A DNA stretch of 64,000 bases from Candidatus Defluviilinea proxima (GCA_016721115.1 JADKIW010000001.1:3611501-3675500), one strand, 5' to 3'; shown: positions 1-9,059, numbered from the stretch's first letter. Numbers and translations: made by a program. Notes: a model not told the origin generated them from the sequence alone.

Positions 1-143
1 TGAAGAATGTAGAGAAACTTGGAGGGAAAGTTCTCTACAAGAAGACCGAGATCCCTGGGATGGGGTGGTTTGCTATCTTTCAAGATCCCACCGGCAATGT
101 ACTGGGACTTTACACAAGCATGAATCCTGATGCCACCACATAG
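1..143 (+). CDS. VOC/glyoxalase-fold protein, C-terminal end (partial)
   Basis: The window opens inside a gene. The frame ending at the TAG at 141-143 reads a glyoxalase/bleomycin-resistance (VOC) style C-terminus: a conserved ending with 'FQDPTGNVLGLY' followed by a short tail. In this family that segment forms the last beta-alpha-beta unit, with the 'DP.GN..GL' signature close to a metal ligand. The 5' part is outside the window, so substrate cannot be judged. The next gene starts 9 bases downstream. Confidence 0.75.
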   Translation, partial: KNVEKLGGKVLYKKTEIPGMGWFAIFQDPTGNVLGLYTSMNPDATT

Positions 144-151
144 GCGGCAAA

Positions 152-433
152 ATGGTCGGAACAACATATGCCACTTACCTCGACCTGTCCGATCAGGTCG
201 TATGTATCGATAAAGGCAAATACAACCGCATGCGTGCCACCATTCTCAAACACCTCGTTGTGTATGGCCCGATGGCTTTGATCGAATTATATGCAGTTGT
301 AGAGAGACGCCTTTATAGAAGTTTCCAAGATTCGATTTCACATTACTTCAACATTGTTGAACTCGATCTCGAAACGTGTGGAGAGATTCGACGTGTTCCT
401 AATTCTGAACGAGAATTTGTCGAAATTTCGTAG
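152..433 (+). CDS. Small protein of unknown function, winged-helix-like
   Basis: A 93-residue protein that I do not recognise. The centre (about residues 22-60) reads like a small helix-turn-helix: 'YNRMRATILKHLVVYGPMALIEL' resembles the first helices of winged-helix proteins in which a repetitive 'LV..GP.....L' pattern occurs, followed by a more polar tail with 'IRRVP'. No membrane segment or signal is visible. It follows the VOC gene by 9 bases and is closed by a strong hairpin, so both are probably one short operon. A DNA-binding role is only a guess from pattern. Confidence 0.5.
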   Translation: MVGTTYATYLDLSDQVVCIDKGKYNRMRATILKHLVVYGPMALIELYAVVERRLYRSFQDSISHYFNIVELDLETCGEIRRVPNSEREFVEIS

Positions 434-449
434 AACGATCAAATCGTCA

Positions 450-484
450 AACATCGGGATAGGAAGAGAGCCTATCCCGATGTT
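450..484 (+). terminator. Long perfect hairpin between operons
   Basis: A 14-base perfect inverted repeat (450-463 and 471-484) around a 7-base loop lies between the small protein and the FAD/Fe-S gene. There is no clear U tract, so it may be a terminator or a REP-like palindrome. The -10 hexamer of the next gene begins 5 bases after the stem. Confidence 0.6.
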
Positions 485-488
485 GCGT

Positions 489-494
489 TAAAAT
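489..494 (+). promoter_or_regulatory. -10 hexamer of leaderless promoter
   Basis: TAAAAT ends six bases before the ATG at 501, so transcription should start at or next to the start codon. There is no convincing Shine-Dalgarno. Confidence 0.5.
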
Positions 495-500
495 GAGGGT

Positions 501-3500
501 ATGTCTCTTCACCCTGATTTCGTCAACGAACTACGCAAACATTTCACGGGGCATATTCGCCTCGACACCGCCTCTAAAATTTTATACAGCACCGACGCCT
601 CGATGTACCAGATCGAGCCGCTTGGTGTTGCTATTTCCAAAACGCAAGATGACCTGCAATCGGCTGTAGAACTGGCCGCCAAATATAAAGTCCCTATTTT
701 GCCGCGTGGTGCAGGTTCATCGTTGGGCGGGCAGGCGATCGGGCAAGCTCTGATTTTGGATTGCTCACGTTGGTTGGATTCCATCCTAAATATTGATCCT
801 AACTCTCGAACCGCTATTGTCGAACCAGGCGTCGTTCTCGCGGACCTGAACTCTGCGGCCGCCAAACATGACTTGATGTTTGGCCCCGACCCTGCCTCTG
901 CTGAACGCGCGACGATGGGTGGCGTGATCGGTAACAATGCCACAGGTGCACATTCCATTCTTTACGGCATGAGCGCGGACCATTTGCTTTCGGCTGATGT
1001 CATCCTTGCAGACGGTACGCTGGAAACATGGGATGAAAGTATCAGATCAAAACTTGCTTCAACAGTAGAGACTATTCGAGAGAAATACGTTGATTTAGTT
1101 AAACAACATTACCCTAAAACATGGCGCAATTCCGCTGGCTATCGTTTGAATTATCTTCTGCCTTGGAGCCCAGTTGCACCTCCTCGCTGGATAGGAGATA
1201 CCTATCCAGCGAACTTGAAACCTGGCACTTGGAACCTGGCACCCTTGCTTGCTGGTTCTGAAGGGACTCTCGCCGTGATGCGCCACGCGAAGGTCAACCT
1301 TGTGCCGAAGCCGAAGCATACAATATTGGGTGTGTTGGCATATCAAAGCATCGCAGATGCTTGTGACGATGTGCCTCGCTTGTTGACATTTGAACCAAGT
1401 GCTATCGAATTAATTCCGCGTATGATCTTGCAGTTGGCGAGAAGCGTCCCTGCATATGCGAGGCAGATGGGGTGGATCTTTGGCGATCCTGCCGCAGTGT
1501 TGGTTGTTGAGTTTAGTGGTGACCAACCATCGGCTTTGAAAGATGCGGTTCGTCGCATTGGCGCTGTATTGGCAATTGCGGAATCCAAAGAAGAACAGAC
1601 CAAAGTGTGGAACATCCGTAAGATGGGCTTGGGGATATTGGATTCGCGTCCGCAAGCGGCAAGGCCTGTAGCATTCATTGAAGATTGCGCGATCCCTGTG
1701 GAGAGGTTGGGTGAGTTTGTGCGCGAAGTAGAGAGGATCATGTCTGCGCACAGCACAGAGGGCGGCATCTACGCTCATGCTTCTGCGGGGTGCCTGCACA
1801 TTCGTCCTGTTTTGAATTTGCAAAGTGGCGAAGGTGTGCGCGCCATGCGAAGCATTAGCGAGCAAGTCTTCAAGTTGACGATGAGCCTCGGCGGTTCCAT
1901 GAGCAGTGAGCATGGTGATGGGATCGTTTCGGGGGAGTGGATCGAGAAGACCTATGGCAAAGAAATGACCGACGCGATGCGTGCGTTGAAGTATGCCGCT
2001 GACCCCGACAACTTATTGAACCCGAACAAACTATTCGATGCCCCGCCGATGGATACACATTTACGTTTTGACGAGAGTTATCAAGTGAAGGCATGGAACT
2101 CTTCTTTGCATTTCGGTCACGAACGCGGAATAGCTGGCGCGATCGAGCATTGTAATGGGCAGGGTGTGTGCAGAAAAACAAATGGCGTTATGTGTCCATC
2201 GTATCAGGCGACGCGCGAGGAGCAGAACTCAACACGTGGACGTGCAAACCTTTTACGAGCAATGATAGCTTTTAGCGATGAACAGTTATCTGTCAGTAGA
2301 TCGCGCGAAGAATTGATGAATGCAACATATCAGGCGCTTGACCTGTGCCTCGCCTGCAAGGGATGTAAAGCGGAATGTCCGAGCGGCGTGGATATGGCGA
2401 AGTTGAAATATGCATTCGAGAATGAGTATTACAAGTCGCATCGCCGTCCGTTGCGGGATTATGCGTTTGGATATTTTGATGTGACTGCCAAATTGGCGGC
2501 TTCGATTGCACCGCTATCGAATGCGGTGATGAGTATTCCATTGCTCAAGAATATTTTGGCGAAAGTTTTGGGCGTGACAGAGAAACGTCCGTTCCCGAAG
2601 TTTGCAACTCGAAGAGCAAAGACGCTAACCACGGAGCCACGAAGTCACGGAGAAAAAATTATTTTCATGTCTGATGCTTTTGCGCGGTATATCGAACCCG
2701 ATGTGGAACAGGCCGCATTTGATGTGTTGGCGGCATGCGGATACGATGTGCAGGTCGTGCCTGTGATCGGTGCGGGTGCGGCCTTGCTTTCCAAGGGATT
2801 TATCGAAGCGGCAAAACGTCACGCCGGGAAAATGCTGGATGCGCTGAATCAGCTTGATCCGAAGAATGAAGCGGTGATTGTCGGGATCGAACCTCCTGAA
2901 GTGTATTGTCTCAAAAATGATTATGTCGATCTGTTGCCGCATCGCAGGGACGAGATCGCCTCACGCACCGCTCGAACCTGGTTACTCGACGAATACCTTT
3001 TGCGTTCTGATGGTTTTTCTAATTTGCGTGTAGGCAGGATAGTGCAGAAAAATAATGGAAAAGAGGAAGCTTTGATGGATGTGGTTTCGATACGCCGCAA
3101 AGAGCAAGAGCGCGGCTACTCAACCACCAGCAATACGAAAACTCTTTTTCAACCTCACTGTCACCAACGTGCAGAGGGCCTTGCGGACGATGGCCTGCCG
3201 AGCGGGACGAATGCGACCGTGGAGTTATTGCGTGCGTGCGGCTATGAGGTGGAGGTGTTGGATACAGGCTGTTGCGGCATGGCAGGGACGTTCGGCTATG
3301 AGGCCGAGCATTATGAACTTTCGATGCAGGTGGGGGAGTTGAAGTTGTTTCCATTGCTTGCCCCCTCCCAGCCTCCCCCAAATCCGAAAGAGAGAGTTGA
3401 TGTAATAGATGATGTATCGATTTCGGATTTGGGGGAGGTGCCCGTTAGGGCGGTGGGGGTTGTGGCCTCGGGTGCGGCGTGCAGGATGCAGATCGAGCAG

Positions 3501-3560
3501 GGAGCGGATGTGAAGGCGGTGCATCCGATCATGTTGGTAAGGGATAGGTTGATGAAATGA
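501..3560 (+). CDS. FAD-linked oxidase / Fe-S dehydrogenase (D-lactate/glycolate dehydrogenase type)
   Basis: A 1019-residue fusion of a GlcD-type flavin dehydrogenase with a GlpC/GlcF-type Fe-S module, as in large D-lactate or 2-hydroxyacid dehydrogenases that feed electrons to the quinone pool. The PCMH FAD-binding domain is at about residues 30-280 ('LPRGAGSSLGGQA', 'GGVIGNNATGAHS'), the FAD-oxidase C domain follows to about 530. Ferredoxin-like cysteines occur near 550-565 and 613-626 ('CLACKGCKAECP'), and CCG cysteine-rich motifs near 884 and 920 ('DTGCCGMAG'). The start at 501 is supported by a -10 hexamer six bases upstream. Odd: three palindromic repeats are inserted in frame (near 2624, 3081 and 3372), making the C-terminal third longer than expected. 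Substrate is not decided by sequence. Confidence 0.88.
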   Translation: MSLHPDFVNELRKHFTGHIRLDTASKILYSTDASMYQIEPLGVAISKTQDDLQSAVELAAKYKVPILPRGAGSSLGGQAIGQALILDCSRWLDSILNIDPNSRTAIVEPGVVLADLNSAAAKHDLMFGPDPASAERATMGGVIGNNATGAHSILYGMSADHLLSADVILADGTLETWDESIRSKLASTVETIREKYVDLVKQHYPKTWRNSAGYRLNYLLPWSPVAPPRWIGDTYPANLKPGTWNLAPLLAGSEGTLAVMRHAKVNLVPKPKHTILGVLAYQSIADACDDVPRLLTFEPSAIELIPRMILQLARSVPAYARQMGWIFGDPAAVLVVEFSGDQPSALKDAVRRIGAVLAIAESKEEQTKVWNIRKMGLGILDSRPQAARPVAFIEDCAIPVERLGEFVREVERIMSAHSTEGGIYAHASAGCLHIRPVLNLQSGEGVRAMRSISEQVFKLTMSLGGSMSSEHGDGIVSGEWIEKTYGKEMTDAMRALKYAADPDNLLNPNKLFDAPPMDTHLRFDESYQVKAWNSSLHFGHERGIAGAIEHCNGQGVCRKTNGVMCPSYQATREEQNSTRGRANLLRAMIAFSDEQLSVSRSREELMNATYQALDLCLACKGCKAECPSGVDMAKLKYAFENEYYKSHRRPLRDYAFGYFDVTAKLAASIAPLSNAVMSIPLLKNILAKVLGVTEKRPFPKFATRRAKTLTTEPRSHGEKIIFMSDAFARYIEPDVEQAAFDVLAACGYDVQVVPVIGAGAALLSKGFIEAAKRHAGKMLDALNQLDPKNEAVIVGIEPPEVYCLKNDYVDLLPHRRDEIASRTARTWLLDEYLLRSDGFSNLRVGRIVQKNNGKEEALMDVVSIRRKEQERGYSTTSNTKTLFQPHCHQRAEGLADDGLPSGTNATVELLRACGYEVEVLDTGCCGMAGTFGYEAEHYELSMQVGELKLFPLLAPSQPPPNPKERVDVIDDVSISDLGEVPVRAVGVVASGAACRMQIEQGADVKAVHPIMLVRDRLMK
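2624..2657. repeat. In-frame 'acGGAGcCACGaAGtCACGGAG' type repeat
   Basis: A short tandem-like element with CCACGGAG / CACGAAG / CACGGAG units sits inside the FAD/Fe-S gene and is translated as a polar stretch around 'TTEPRSHGEK'. Such 'cacggag' repeats are usually intergenic in environmental bacteria (general knowledge). It falls between the Fe-S and the CCG domains, a likely linker. Confidence 0.5.
3081..3127. repeat. In-frame palindromic repeat in FAD/Fe-S gene
   Basis: An imperfect palindrome: outer arms GTGGTT/AACCAC and inner arms GCCGC/GCGGC around an A/G-rich loop. It is translated as 'VVSIRRKEQERGYSTTS', just before the first CCG motif ('QPHCHQRAEG'), and keeps the reading frame open. 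Confidence 0.6.
3372..3438. repeat. In-frame element with 18-bp perfect inverted arms
   Basis: Arms at 3372-3389 and 3421-3438 are perfect 18-base reverse complements around a 31-base loop. The element lies inside the FAD/Fe-S gene near its 3' end and is translated as a Pro-rich then acidic segment ('PSQPPPNPKERVDVIDD...') between the last CCG motif and the C-terminus. Confidence 0.75.
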
Positions 3561-3597
3561 AAAAGTGCGGAGGTCAACGACCTCCGCACTTTTTTTA
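3560..3597. terminator. Bidirectional rho-independent terminator
   Basis: A 16-base stem (arms 3560-3575 and 3579-3594) with a 3-base loop, flanked by an A run on the left and a T run on the right. It directly follows the stop of the FAD/Fe-S gene and precedes the convergent end of the amylase gene, so it can serve both strands. Confidence 0.9.
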
Positions 3598-3611
3598 TTG
3601 CTGGCTATGAA

Positions 3612-6600
3612 CTAGTTACCGCAGGGGGCTACATTGCGCCAGTTGCCTACTATATCATTCACTGTCTGGTTGCCAGTTGCGCCGTAGGTGAGTGTAAGTT
3701 GACGGTTGGCAATTTCGCCACAGCCTCCATCCTTTTCTACAAAGTCCCATGAGCCCAGTGCGTACTTATATTCGATCTGGGTTGATTCTTTGCCGGTCAG
3801 GGTGATCGTCCAGTGGGTGGCATCGACGTGGGTAAGCACAACACCGCTTGGATCCCATTGTGGCAGGCCGCCATCCAGGCGATCGAGGAAGCCTGCGATA
3901 TATGCCGAGCGGCCTGTGCCATCTGTCGAGGCAGGGACAGTGACATTGAAGGTCACTGTGACCGTTCTCGGAGTGGCAGTAGCAGTTACAGTGTTCGATG
4001 CTGTTGAGTGGTTGAAGCTGGTGTCGATGGCTACGATGTAGTATTCGTAACTTGCATTCTCTACAACAGCCAGATCTGTATAGCTTGTGACCGATGCACC
4101 CAATACGGTAGCTAACAACACGCCATCCCGATAGACCTCAAAGCCAGCGAGGTCACCGTCAGTATTCGGGTGTGCGTCCCAAGTGAGGGAGATCGCGGCA
4201 GGGCTTGCGCTGGCAACGGTCAACCCAGTAGGCGCGGATGGGGGAGTTGTGTCACTGCTTGCGTTCACGGTCAATTTGCCGGGGTTGGCTGGTGAGTTTC
4301 CGGTGGGGATTGGGCCGTTCAAGTCTGCATACAGCCAGTCGCGGCCGTTGGTGGTGGAGTAGCGATAGACGTAATCGAACGTGCCGGTGCTTGTGGGTAG
4401 AAGGCTGGCGACAAACTCATCGTTATTGCCAGCGGTTCCATTGAATGTGGTATCCACCCAGATCCAATTGGCATTGTCACTCGGGTTACTACCTTCGGGG
4501 CCAAAGCCCAATTGGGCGATCAAGCCGGGCGTGGCGCCGGGTTGATTGGTGATGCCGTCGATCCACACTTGTCCGTAGACGTTTGCCGTGCGGTTGGTGG
4601 GGCTGATAGTGTGGGTGAGCGTTGGCGGCCATTGCAAGTTTGCCCAACCGATATTGATGTGAGGCAACGCGGAGACTTCATTGGAGTAGCCGCTTTCGTT
4701 TCCAATCGAATCCGAAGCAGTGACTACGTAGTAGTAATTCTTCCCGTTGACTACGCTGGTGTCGGTATAGGATGTGCCCGTGAGATCGGATGCAATAGCA
4801 ACCCAACCGCCGCCACTGACGGGACTGCGATAGAGGGTGTATTTGCTCGCACCAGCGACTGCGTCCCAGGCGAGGCTTACGGTTTCACTGCCTTCATTCG
4901 TGACATGGAGATTGGTCGGCGGGGTCGGGGCTTTGAGGTCGACGAACTTGCTAATGAGCAATACCGCGCTCATCGGGCCGACACTCCCGTTGATACTGCC
5001 GTTCGTCACGGTGACCTTGTGCATGCCCGCGTTGCCGACTGTATAGAGCTTGCCTAATTCGATGCCGTTTGGCAGGTAACCAGCCACAGGGATCGTGAAA
5101 TTCTGTGTACTGTTGTTACGATTGACGATCACGAGCGCGGCTTGTTTGGTGGTTTTGCGGCCATAGGCAATGACCTGTGACGCATCATCAGCCAGCAACA
5201 TTTTGAAATCGCCGTTGACCAACACGGGCTGGGTCTTGCGGAAGGCGTTCAGTGCCGTGTAATGGAAGAACATCGAATAATCCGGCGAGCCACCTCGATC
5301 ACCCCACGGATAGGTGCGGCGGTCATCGGGGTCATCATCGCCGGTCATGCCGACTTCATCGCCGTAGAAAACGGTGGGAGCGCCGGGCACGGTGAACTGG
5401 ATGAACGAAGCAAGCTTTTGGCGGAGCTTCCCTTCGGCAACGCTGGTTGGGTTCAATTCCTTGTTGGCCTTGGTCTCTTCGCCGGGGGTCAACGTCCAGC
5501 GCAGGCGTTCGGTGTCGTGGCTATCGAGCAGGTTCATGAGCGAGTAATACGCGGCATCAGGATAATCCTCGCGCATCGATTGCATGCGGGCCGAAAACTC
5601 AGACGGGGCAATGATGCGTCCGCTATCGGCAAAGCCTTTTGAGTCGAAGCCTTGCGGCGCAAGCAAACCGATCACTGCATCGCGCAAGCGATAGTTCATA
5701 GTGGTATCGGCGCGGTCGCCGCGTACCATACGCAGGAGCGTGCCATCTTTTTGCCAGGTCTCACTGATGATGAAGGCCTGCGGATCGGTGGTCTTTACTT
5801 CAGTGCGGAAGCTTTCCCAATAGCCAGCAGGAAAGGATGCATCGCCCATCACATCCATGCGCCAGCCGCTGGAGCCAGCGTTGAGCCAATGGTTGGTGAC
5901 GCTATCATTGTTGGTGATGAAGTATTGCTGAACCGCGGGTAGGGTCTTGTTGATGACGGGGATCGAATCGAAACCGAACCAGCCGGTGTAGTTGGCTGAG
6001 GCGGCACTTCCATCACTGCCCACACAAGTCCCAGTGCCGGGAGTCACATCTTGAAAGTAGAACCAGCTTCGATATGGGGAAAGAGGCGATTCACAGGCTC
6101 CAAGAGTGCCGTAGTGGTGGTAACGGTCAAAGAGCGGACTATCCGATGACATGTGATTGAAAACGCCATCTAAAACGATGCGCATGCCACGTTGGTCTGC
6201 GTGCTTGACGAGATTCTCCCAATCCTTTTGTGTGCCAAAGTAGGGATCGACCTGATAGTAGTTCTGCGTATCGTACGAGTGATTGGAGCCCGCATCAAAA
6301 ATGGGATTGAAGTAGAGCGTGTTGACGCCAAGCACTTGCAGGTAATCGAGATATTGATCGACGCCTTTCAGATCGCCGCCGAAGTAATCACGTCCGCGCG
6401 GCTGTTCTTTGAGGGGACTATCAGCAGGGGGCGTCGCGTCAAACCTCCAGGGACAGTTGGTCGCAGCATCCGAATAGTTTCGGCAAAAGCCCTCGGGCAA
6501 TACGTTCCACGGAAGCTTGAGGACCGGGTCATCGTAACGGACATCGTTCGTATGCGGGTTGTTGCTCACGCGTCCGTCGCGGAAGCGATCGGGGAATATC

Positions 6601-7796
6601 TGATAAATGCTGGCGCTCTTGGCCCAGGCAGGTGCAGTGAAGGCGGGATCATAGAACATGAGCGCATAACTGTTATCCACTACGTTATCGCTGACACTCC
6701 CGAGACCGCCATCGAGCGCGGCTGTGTTATCGGCATAGTAATTGGTATCTGTTCCATCGGTGACGATGAAGCGATACCACAAGTTGTTCGGTGAGGCCTG
6801 CGTGATAGATGCCTGCCAGAAATCACACGTGGAAGCTTCGAGTCCGCTTTGGTAACAAGAGACATCGGTAGCGGCAGGGTTCATGGGGATGAGTTGCTGG
6901 CCACTGGTGTTAAGATCGTAGACGCGCAGTGTGACAGCCGTCACATCGTTGTGGAACGTTCGAAAGCGGATCAGGACGTTCGTCCCGGCAGGAACCGCGC
7001 CGCCGGGCGTGCGGTAGAGATTGTCGCGTGAGTCATGGCGCAGGCCGTCCCATTCCACATTGTTATCCAGTTTGGGGCCTGTGCTTGTGACGGTTACGCT
7101 GGGGGTATTAGTGGCAGAGTGGAACGAGAAGGTGACGAGGAAACCAGCGCCGGGCACGGTGAACGGAATGTTGTTCCCGCCGCCATCGCCGTAGCTCTCA
7201 TCCCAGCCTTCATTGATCGCCGCTTTGAATTCGTAATTGCCCGCTGGAATATCGGCCGTGGAGAAGGAATACATGCCATCGCCATCGGGGTCTTGTAACC
7301 ACGAGTGCAGACAGCTGGGGTCCCAGTCACCGGGGCAACCGATCTCGCTTTGGTAACTGCCCGGGGCTGTGACGATGCGCGAATTCTTGCTATCGGTGGC
7401 CCAATGGGATTTGTGATCGTAATAGAACTTGACCGATGTATCTGCGCCAAGGTTGAGCGGGATGTTGGCTCCGCCGGGCGCGGCATTGGCGCCGTAATTC
7501 TCATCCCAACTGTTATTGAGCGCAGCTTTGTATTCGTAACTTCCGGCGGGCACTGTCCAGGTGCCTTGCCAGACGTCATCGCTCGCATCATAGGCCAGAT
7601 GCGAGGTGGCACAAGCGGGGTCCCAATCGCCCGCGCATCCCATCTCCGATTGCAGAGACCCGGCAACCGTGACACTGGCCGGGCTGGGGGTGTGATCTGC
7701 AAGAACGGGTAGGGGGGAAACGACCTGGGTCAATACGACGAGCAGGCTGACCCCCATGGAAAAGAAACGACGAACGTGAACAGCAGTGCTATACAT
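3612..7796 (-). CDS. Secreted multidomain GH13 amylase/pullulanase-type glycosidase
   Basis: A 1394-residue exported starch-degrading enzyme. A signal peptide ends near residue 33 ('SPLPVLADH'). Two similar N-terminal modules at about 43-120 and 144-225 ('GDWDPAC...', 'AGSYEYKAALN...W') resemble the carbohydrate-binding repeats of amylopullulanases. A further N-terminal beta domain precedes the GH13 barrel (about 395-860) with the four conserved regions: 'DGVFNH' (543-548), 'GWRMD' with nucleophile Asp648, 'IISETW' with acid/base Glu679, and 'SHD' (His760-Asp761). Two fibronectin III domains (about 955-1050 and 1185-1275) flank another beta module, and a CBM20-like starch-binding domain ends the protein. 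The set is typical of neopullulanase/amylopullulanase enzymes; exact bond specificity is not settled. Confidence 0.92.
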   Translation of the reverse strand: MYSTAVHVRRFFSMGVSLLVVLTQVVSPLPVLADHTPSPASVTVAGSLQSEMGCAGDWDPACATSHLAYDASDDVWQGTWTVPAGSYEYKAALNNSWDENYGANAAPGGANIPLNLGADTSVKFYYDHKSHWATDSKNSRIVTAPGSYQSEIGCPGDWDPSCLHSWLQDPDGDGMYSFSTADIPAGNYEFKAAINEGWDESYGDGGGNNIPFTVPGAGFLVTFSFHSATNTPSVTVTSTGPKLDNNVEWDGLRHDSRDNLYRTPGGAVPAGTNVLIRFRTFHNDVTAVTLRVYDLNTSGQQLIPMNPAATDVSCYQSGLEASTCDFWQASITQASPNNLWYRFIVTDGTDTNYYADNTAALDGGLGSVSDNVVDNSYALMFYDPAFTAPAWAKSASIYQIFPDRFRDGRVSNNPHTNDVRYDDPVLKLPWNVLPEGFCRNYSDAATNCPWRFDATPPADSPLKEQPRGRDYFGGDLKGVDQYLDYLQVLGVNTLYFNPIFDAGSNHSYDTQNYYQVDPYFGTQKDWENLVKHADQRGMRIVLDGVFNHMSSDSPLFDRYHHYGTLGACESPLSPYRSWFYFQDVTPGTGTCVGSDGSAASANYTGWFGFDSIPVINKTLPAVQQYFITNNDSVTNHWLNAGSSGWRMDVMGDASFPAGYWESFRTEVKTTDPQAFIISETWQKDGTLLRMVRGDRADTTMNYRLRDAVIGLLAPQGFDSKGFADSGRIIAPSEFSARMQSMREDYPDAAYYSLMNLLDSHDTERLRWTLTPGEETKANKELNPTSVAEGKLRQKLASFIQFTVPGAPTVFYGDEVGMTGDDDPDDRRTYPWGDRGGSPDYSMFFHYTALNAFRKTQPVLVNGDFKMLLADDASQVIAYGRKTTKQAALVIVNRNNSTQNFTIPVAGYLPNGIELGKLYTVGNAGMHKVTVTNGSINGSVGPMSAVLLISKFVDLKAPTPPTNLHVTNEGSETVSLAWDAVAGASKYTLYRSPVSGGGWVAIASDLTGTSYTDTSVVNGKNYYYVVTASDSIGNESGYSNEVSALPHINIGWANLQWPPTLTHTISPTNRTANVYGQVWIDGITNQPGATPGLIAQLGFGPEGSNPSDNANWIWVDTTFNGTAGNNDEFVASLLPTSTGTFDYVYRYSTTNGRDWLYADLNGPIPTGNSPANPGKLTVNASSDTTPPSAPTGLTVASASPAAISLTWDAHPNTDGDLAGFEVYRDGVLLATVLGASVTSYTDLAVVENASYEYYIVAIDTSFNHSTASNTVTATATPRTVTVTFNVTVPASTDGTGRSAYIAGFLDRLDGGLPQWDPSGVVLTHVDATHWTITLTGKESTQIEYKYALGSWDFVEKDGGCGEIANRQLTLTYGATGNQTVNDIVGNWRNVAPCGN

Positions 7797-7974
7797 AGAG
7801 TCTCTCCTCAGGATCTAGTATCGTTGTTACATTCTGTTTCATTGTACAACAAATGGAGGTGGGGTTTCAATGTGCAAAATCTGTAACGAATGTTACCTTG
7901 CGAACGAAGAGATTTGGCTGTATCCTTAACCTATCGTCGAGTCGGGAAGCAGGTGATCGTTTGGGAAAAGGACT

Positions 7975-8292
7975 ATGCCCCGAAAAATTTTTGAAGACCA
8001 AACCCGCAAGCAAATAATCGACCCGCAGTTGGAACAGGCGGGTTGGTGTTTGCATTCCTTTTCGAGGAAAGAAATTATGGGATGTACAATAAACACTCAC
8101 CGTAACTACAACGCTGACCAGATTCGCTTTTTGCGCGCGGTGCAAAGTGTGTTCTTGCAGAAGCGCCATCTCGAAACCGCTGATTTGTATGATGCGCCAT
8201 TGGATATGTTTGGTGCCGATGCGGTGGAGCGGTGGTTTACGGAGAAGGAAGAGGAAGAAGTAGTTGAGTTTGCAAACCGAATGGCAGTTTAA
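7975..8292 (+). pseudogene. hsdR remnant: N-terminus joined to C-terminus
   Basis: A 105-residue frame that joins the first ~25 residues of a type I restriction subunit HsdR ('DQTRKQIIDPQLEQAGW') to the last ~60 residues of one ('YNADQIRFLRAVQSVFLQ...DMFGADAVERWFTEKE'). In a complete HsdR of 800-1100 residues these ends are separated by the nuclease, helicase and helical domains, all missing here. The junction (about 8052-8100) is A/T-rich filler. It is therefore a large internal deletion, not a functional nuclease. It is the left-most of a series of type I R-M fragments on the same strand that separate the genes up to 19.2 kb. Confidence 0.75.
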
Positions 8293-8320
8293 TTTCAATA
8301 GTTAACAGGAGAAAAGAAAA

Positions 8321-9001
8321 ATGGACTTTTTAAGCAAATATCTAGCGTTGGTCGGGGAGCGCCCAGAGCTATTTCGGAATACGGGCGAGGTGGGTGAAGT
8401 TAAAGTTATTACAGACCCCGATCGAATTCGCATTGAGCATGAACGTCTGCGAGAAAAATTCCGCGACACAGGAAAACCTGAAAACTGGATCGACATTGGC
8501 GTTTTGGCAGAGGATGAGTGGGAATATGTAGTGCGCGATTTAGTGGAATTTGCGGATGGAAGAATTGGTGGATGGCGGCGAAGTATTAACCGAATTGTTA
8601 CTCAGGGCGGGATAGGCTCGGTGGTTATGCCTGTTCAAGGTGATAAAGTTATCTTGCTTAAACACTTCCGCCATGAAGACAGGGCATGGTTTTGGGAGTT
8701 TCCTAGAGGCTGGGGAACTCCAGGACTTACAGCCGAGGAGAATGCAATAAAGGAACTGAAGGAAGAGATAAGCCTAGCACCTCAAAAGATTCTTCAAGTA
8801 TGGCGGGAGCCTACTGCCGCTTTCTTTTACGCTGATATGGAAGATGGCGAACCTCGTACTCAGGATGGAGAGCCTGTGCAAAAAATTGAGTTAATTGGAC
8901 TTAAAGAGCTGGAGGTAAGGATTATGGATGGCGATATAACCGACTGGTTCACAGTACTAGCGTTTCTAATGGCGCAGAAAAGAGGATGCTTTGTTATATA
9001 A
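8321..9001 (+). CDS. NUDIX hydrolase, ADP-ribose pyrophosphatase-like (copy 1)
   Basis: A 226-residue NUDIX-fold protein. The Nudix box falls at about residues 130-152 in a degenerate form ('GLTAEENAIKELKEEISL'): both metal-binding glutamates of the E-x-x-E-E core are kept, while the usual Arg is Lys. The N-terminal ~60 residues are shared with the second NUDIX gene at 11515 (both begin with 'Y.(A/S)L....P.LF' and reach 'DIG(V/I)L.ED'), so the two are paralogues. The start has a purine-rich Shine-Dalgarno (AGGAGAAAAG). The NUDIX fold hydrolyses nucleoside diphosphates linked to another moiety; ADP-ribose or NAD-type substrates fit length and layout, but this is inference. The gene is the first after an hsdR scar. 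Confidence 0.8.
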   Translation: MDFLSKYLALVGERPELFRNTGEVGEVKVITDPDRIRIEHERLREKFRDTGKPENWIDIGVLAEDEWEYVVRDLVEFADGRIGGWRRSINRIVTQGGIGSVVMPVQGDKVILLKHFRHEDRAWFWEFPRGWGTPGLTAEENAIKELKEEISLAPQKILQVWREPTAAFFYADMEDGEPRTQDGEPVQKIELIGLKELEVRIMDGDITDWFTVLAFLMAQKRGCFVI

Positions 9002-9059
9002 GCCAAAGAATATTTAGACAGCGATTGGTTTTCGCTGTGGGTGTATGCGTTGGCTTATA
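8997..9059 (+). repeat. Nested double hairpin after NUDIX gene, attC-like geometry
   Basis: Outer arms TATAAGCCAA (8997-9006) and TTGGCTTATA (9050-9059) are perfect 10-base reverse complements. Nested inside are ACAGCG (9018-9023) and CGCTGT (9033-9038). The stop codon of the NUDIX gene lies inside the left arm. Two nested stems with unequal spacers in about 60 bases recall integron attC sites, but the right core GTTGGCT misses one position of GTTRRRY. A terminator or REP is an alternative. Confidence 0.45.

Noticed and set aside
3706..7712. Many long plus-strand frames opposite the amylase gene
   Set aside because: They are shadows of a GC-rich coding strand: low complexity, no recognisable motifs, no start signals, while the minus-strand frame has complete GH13 motifs.
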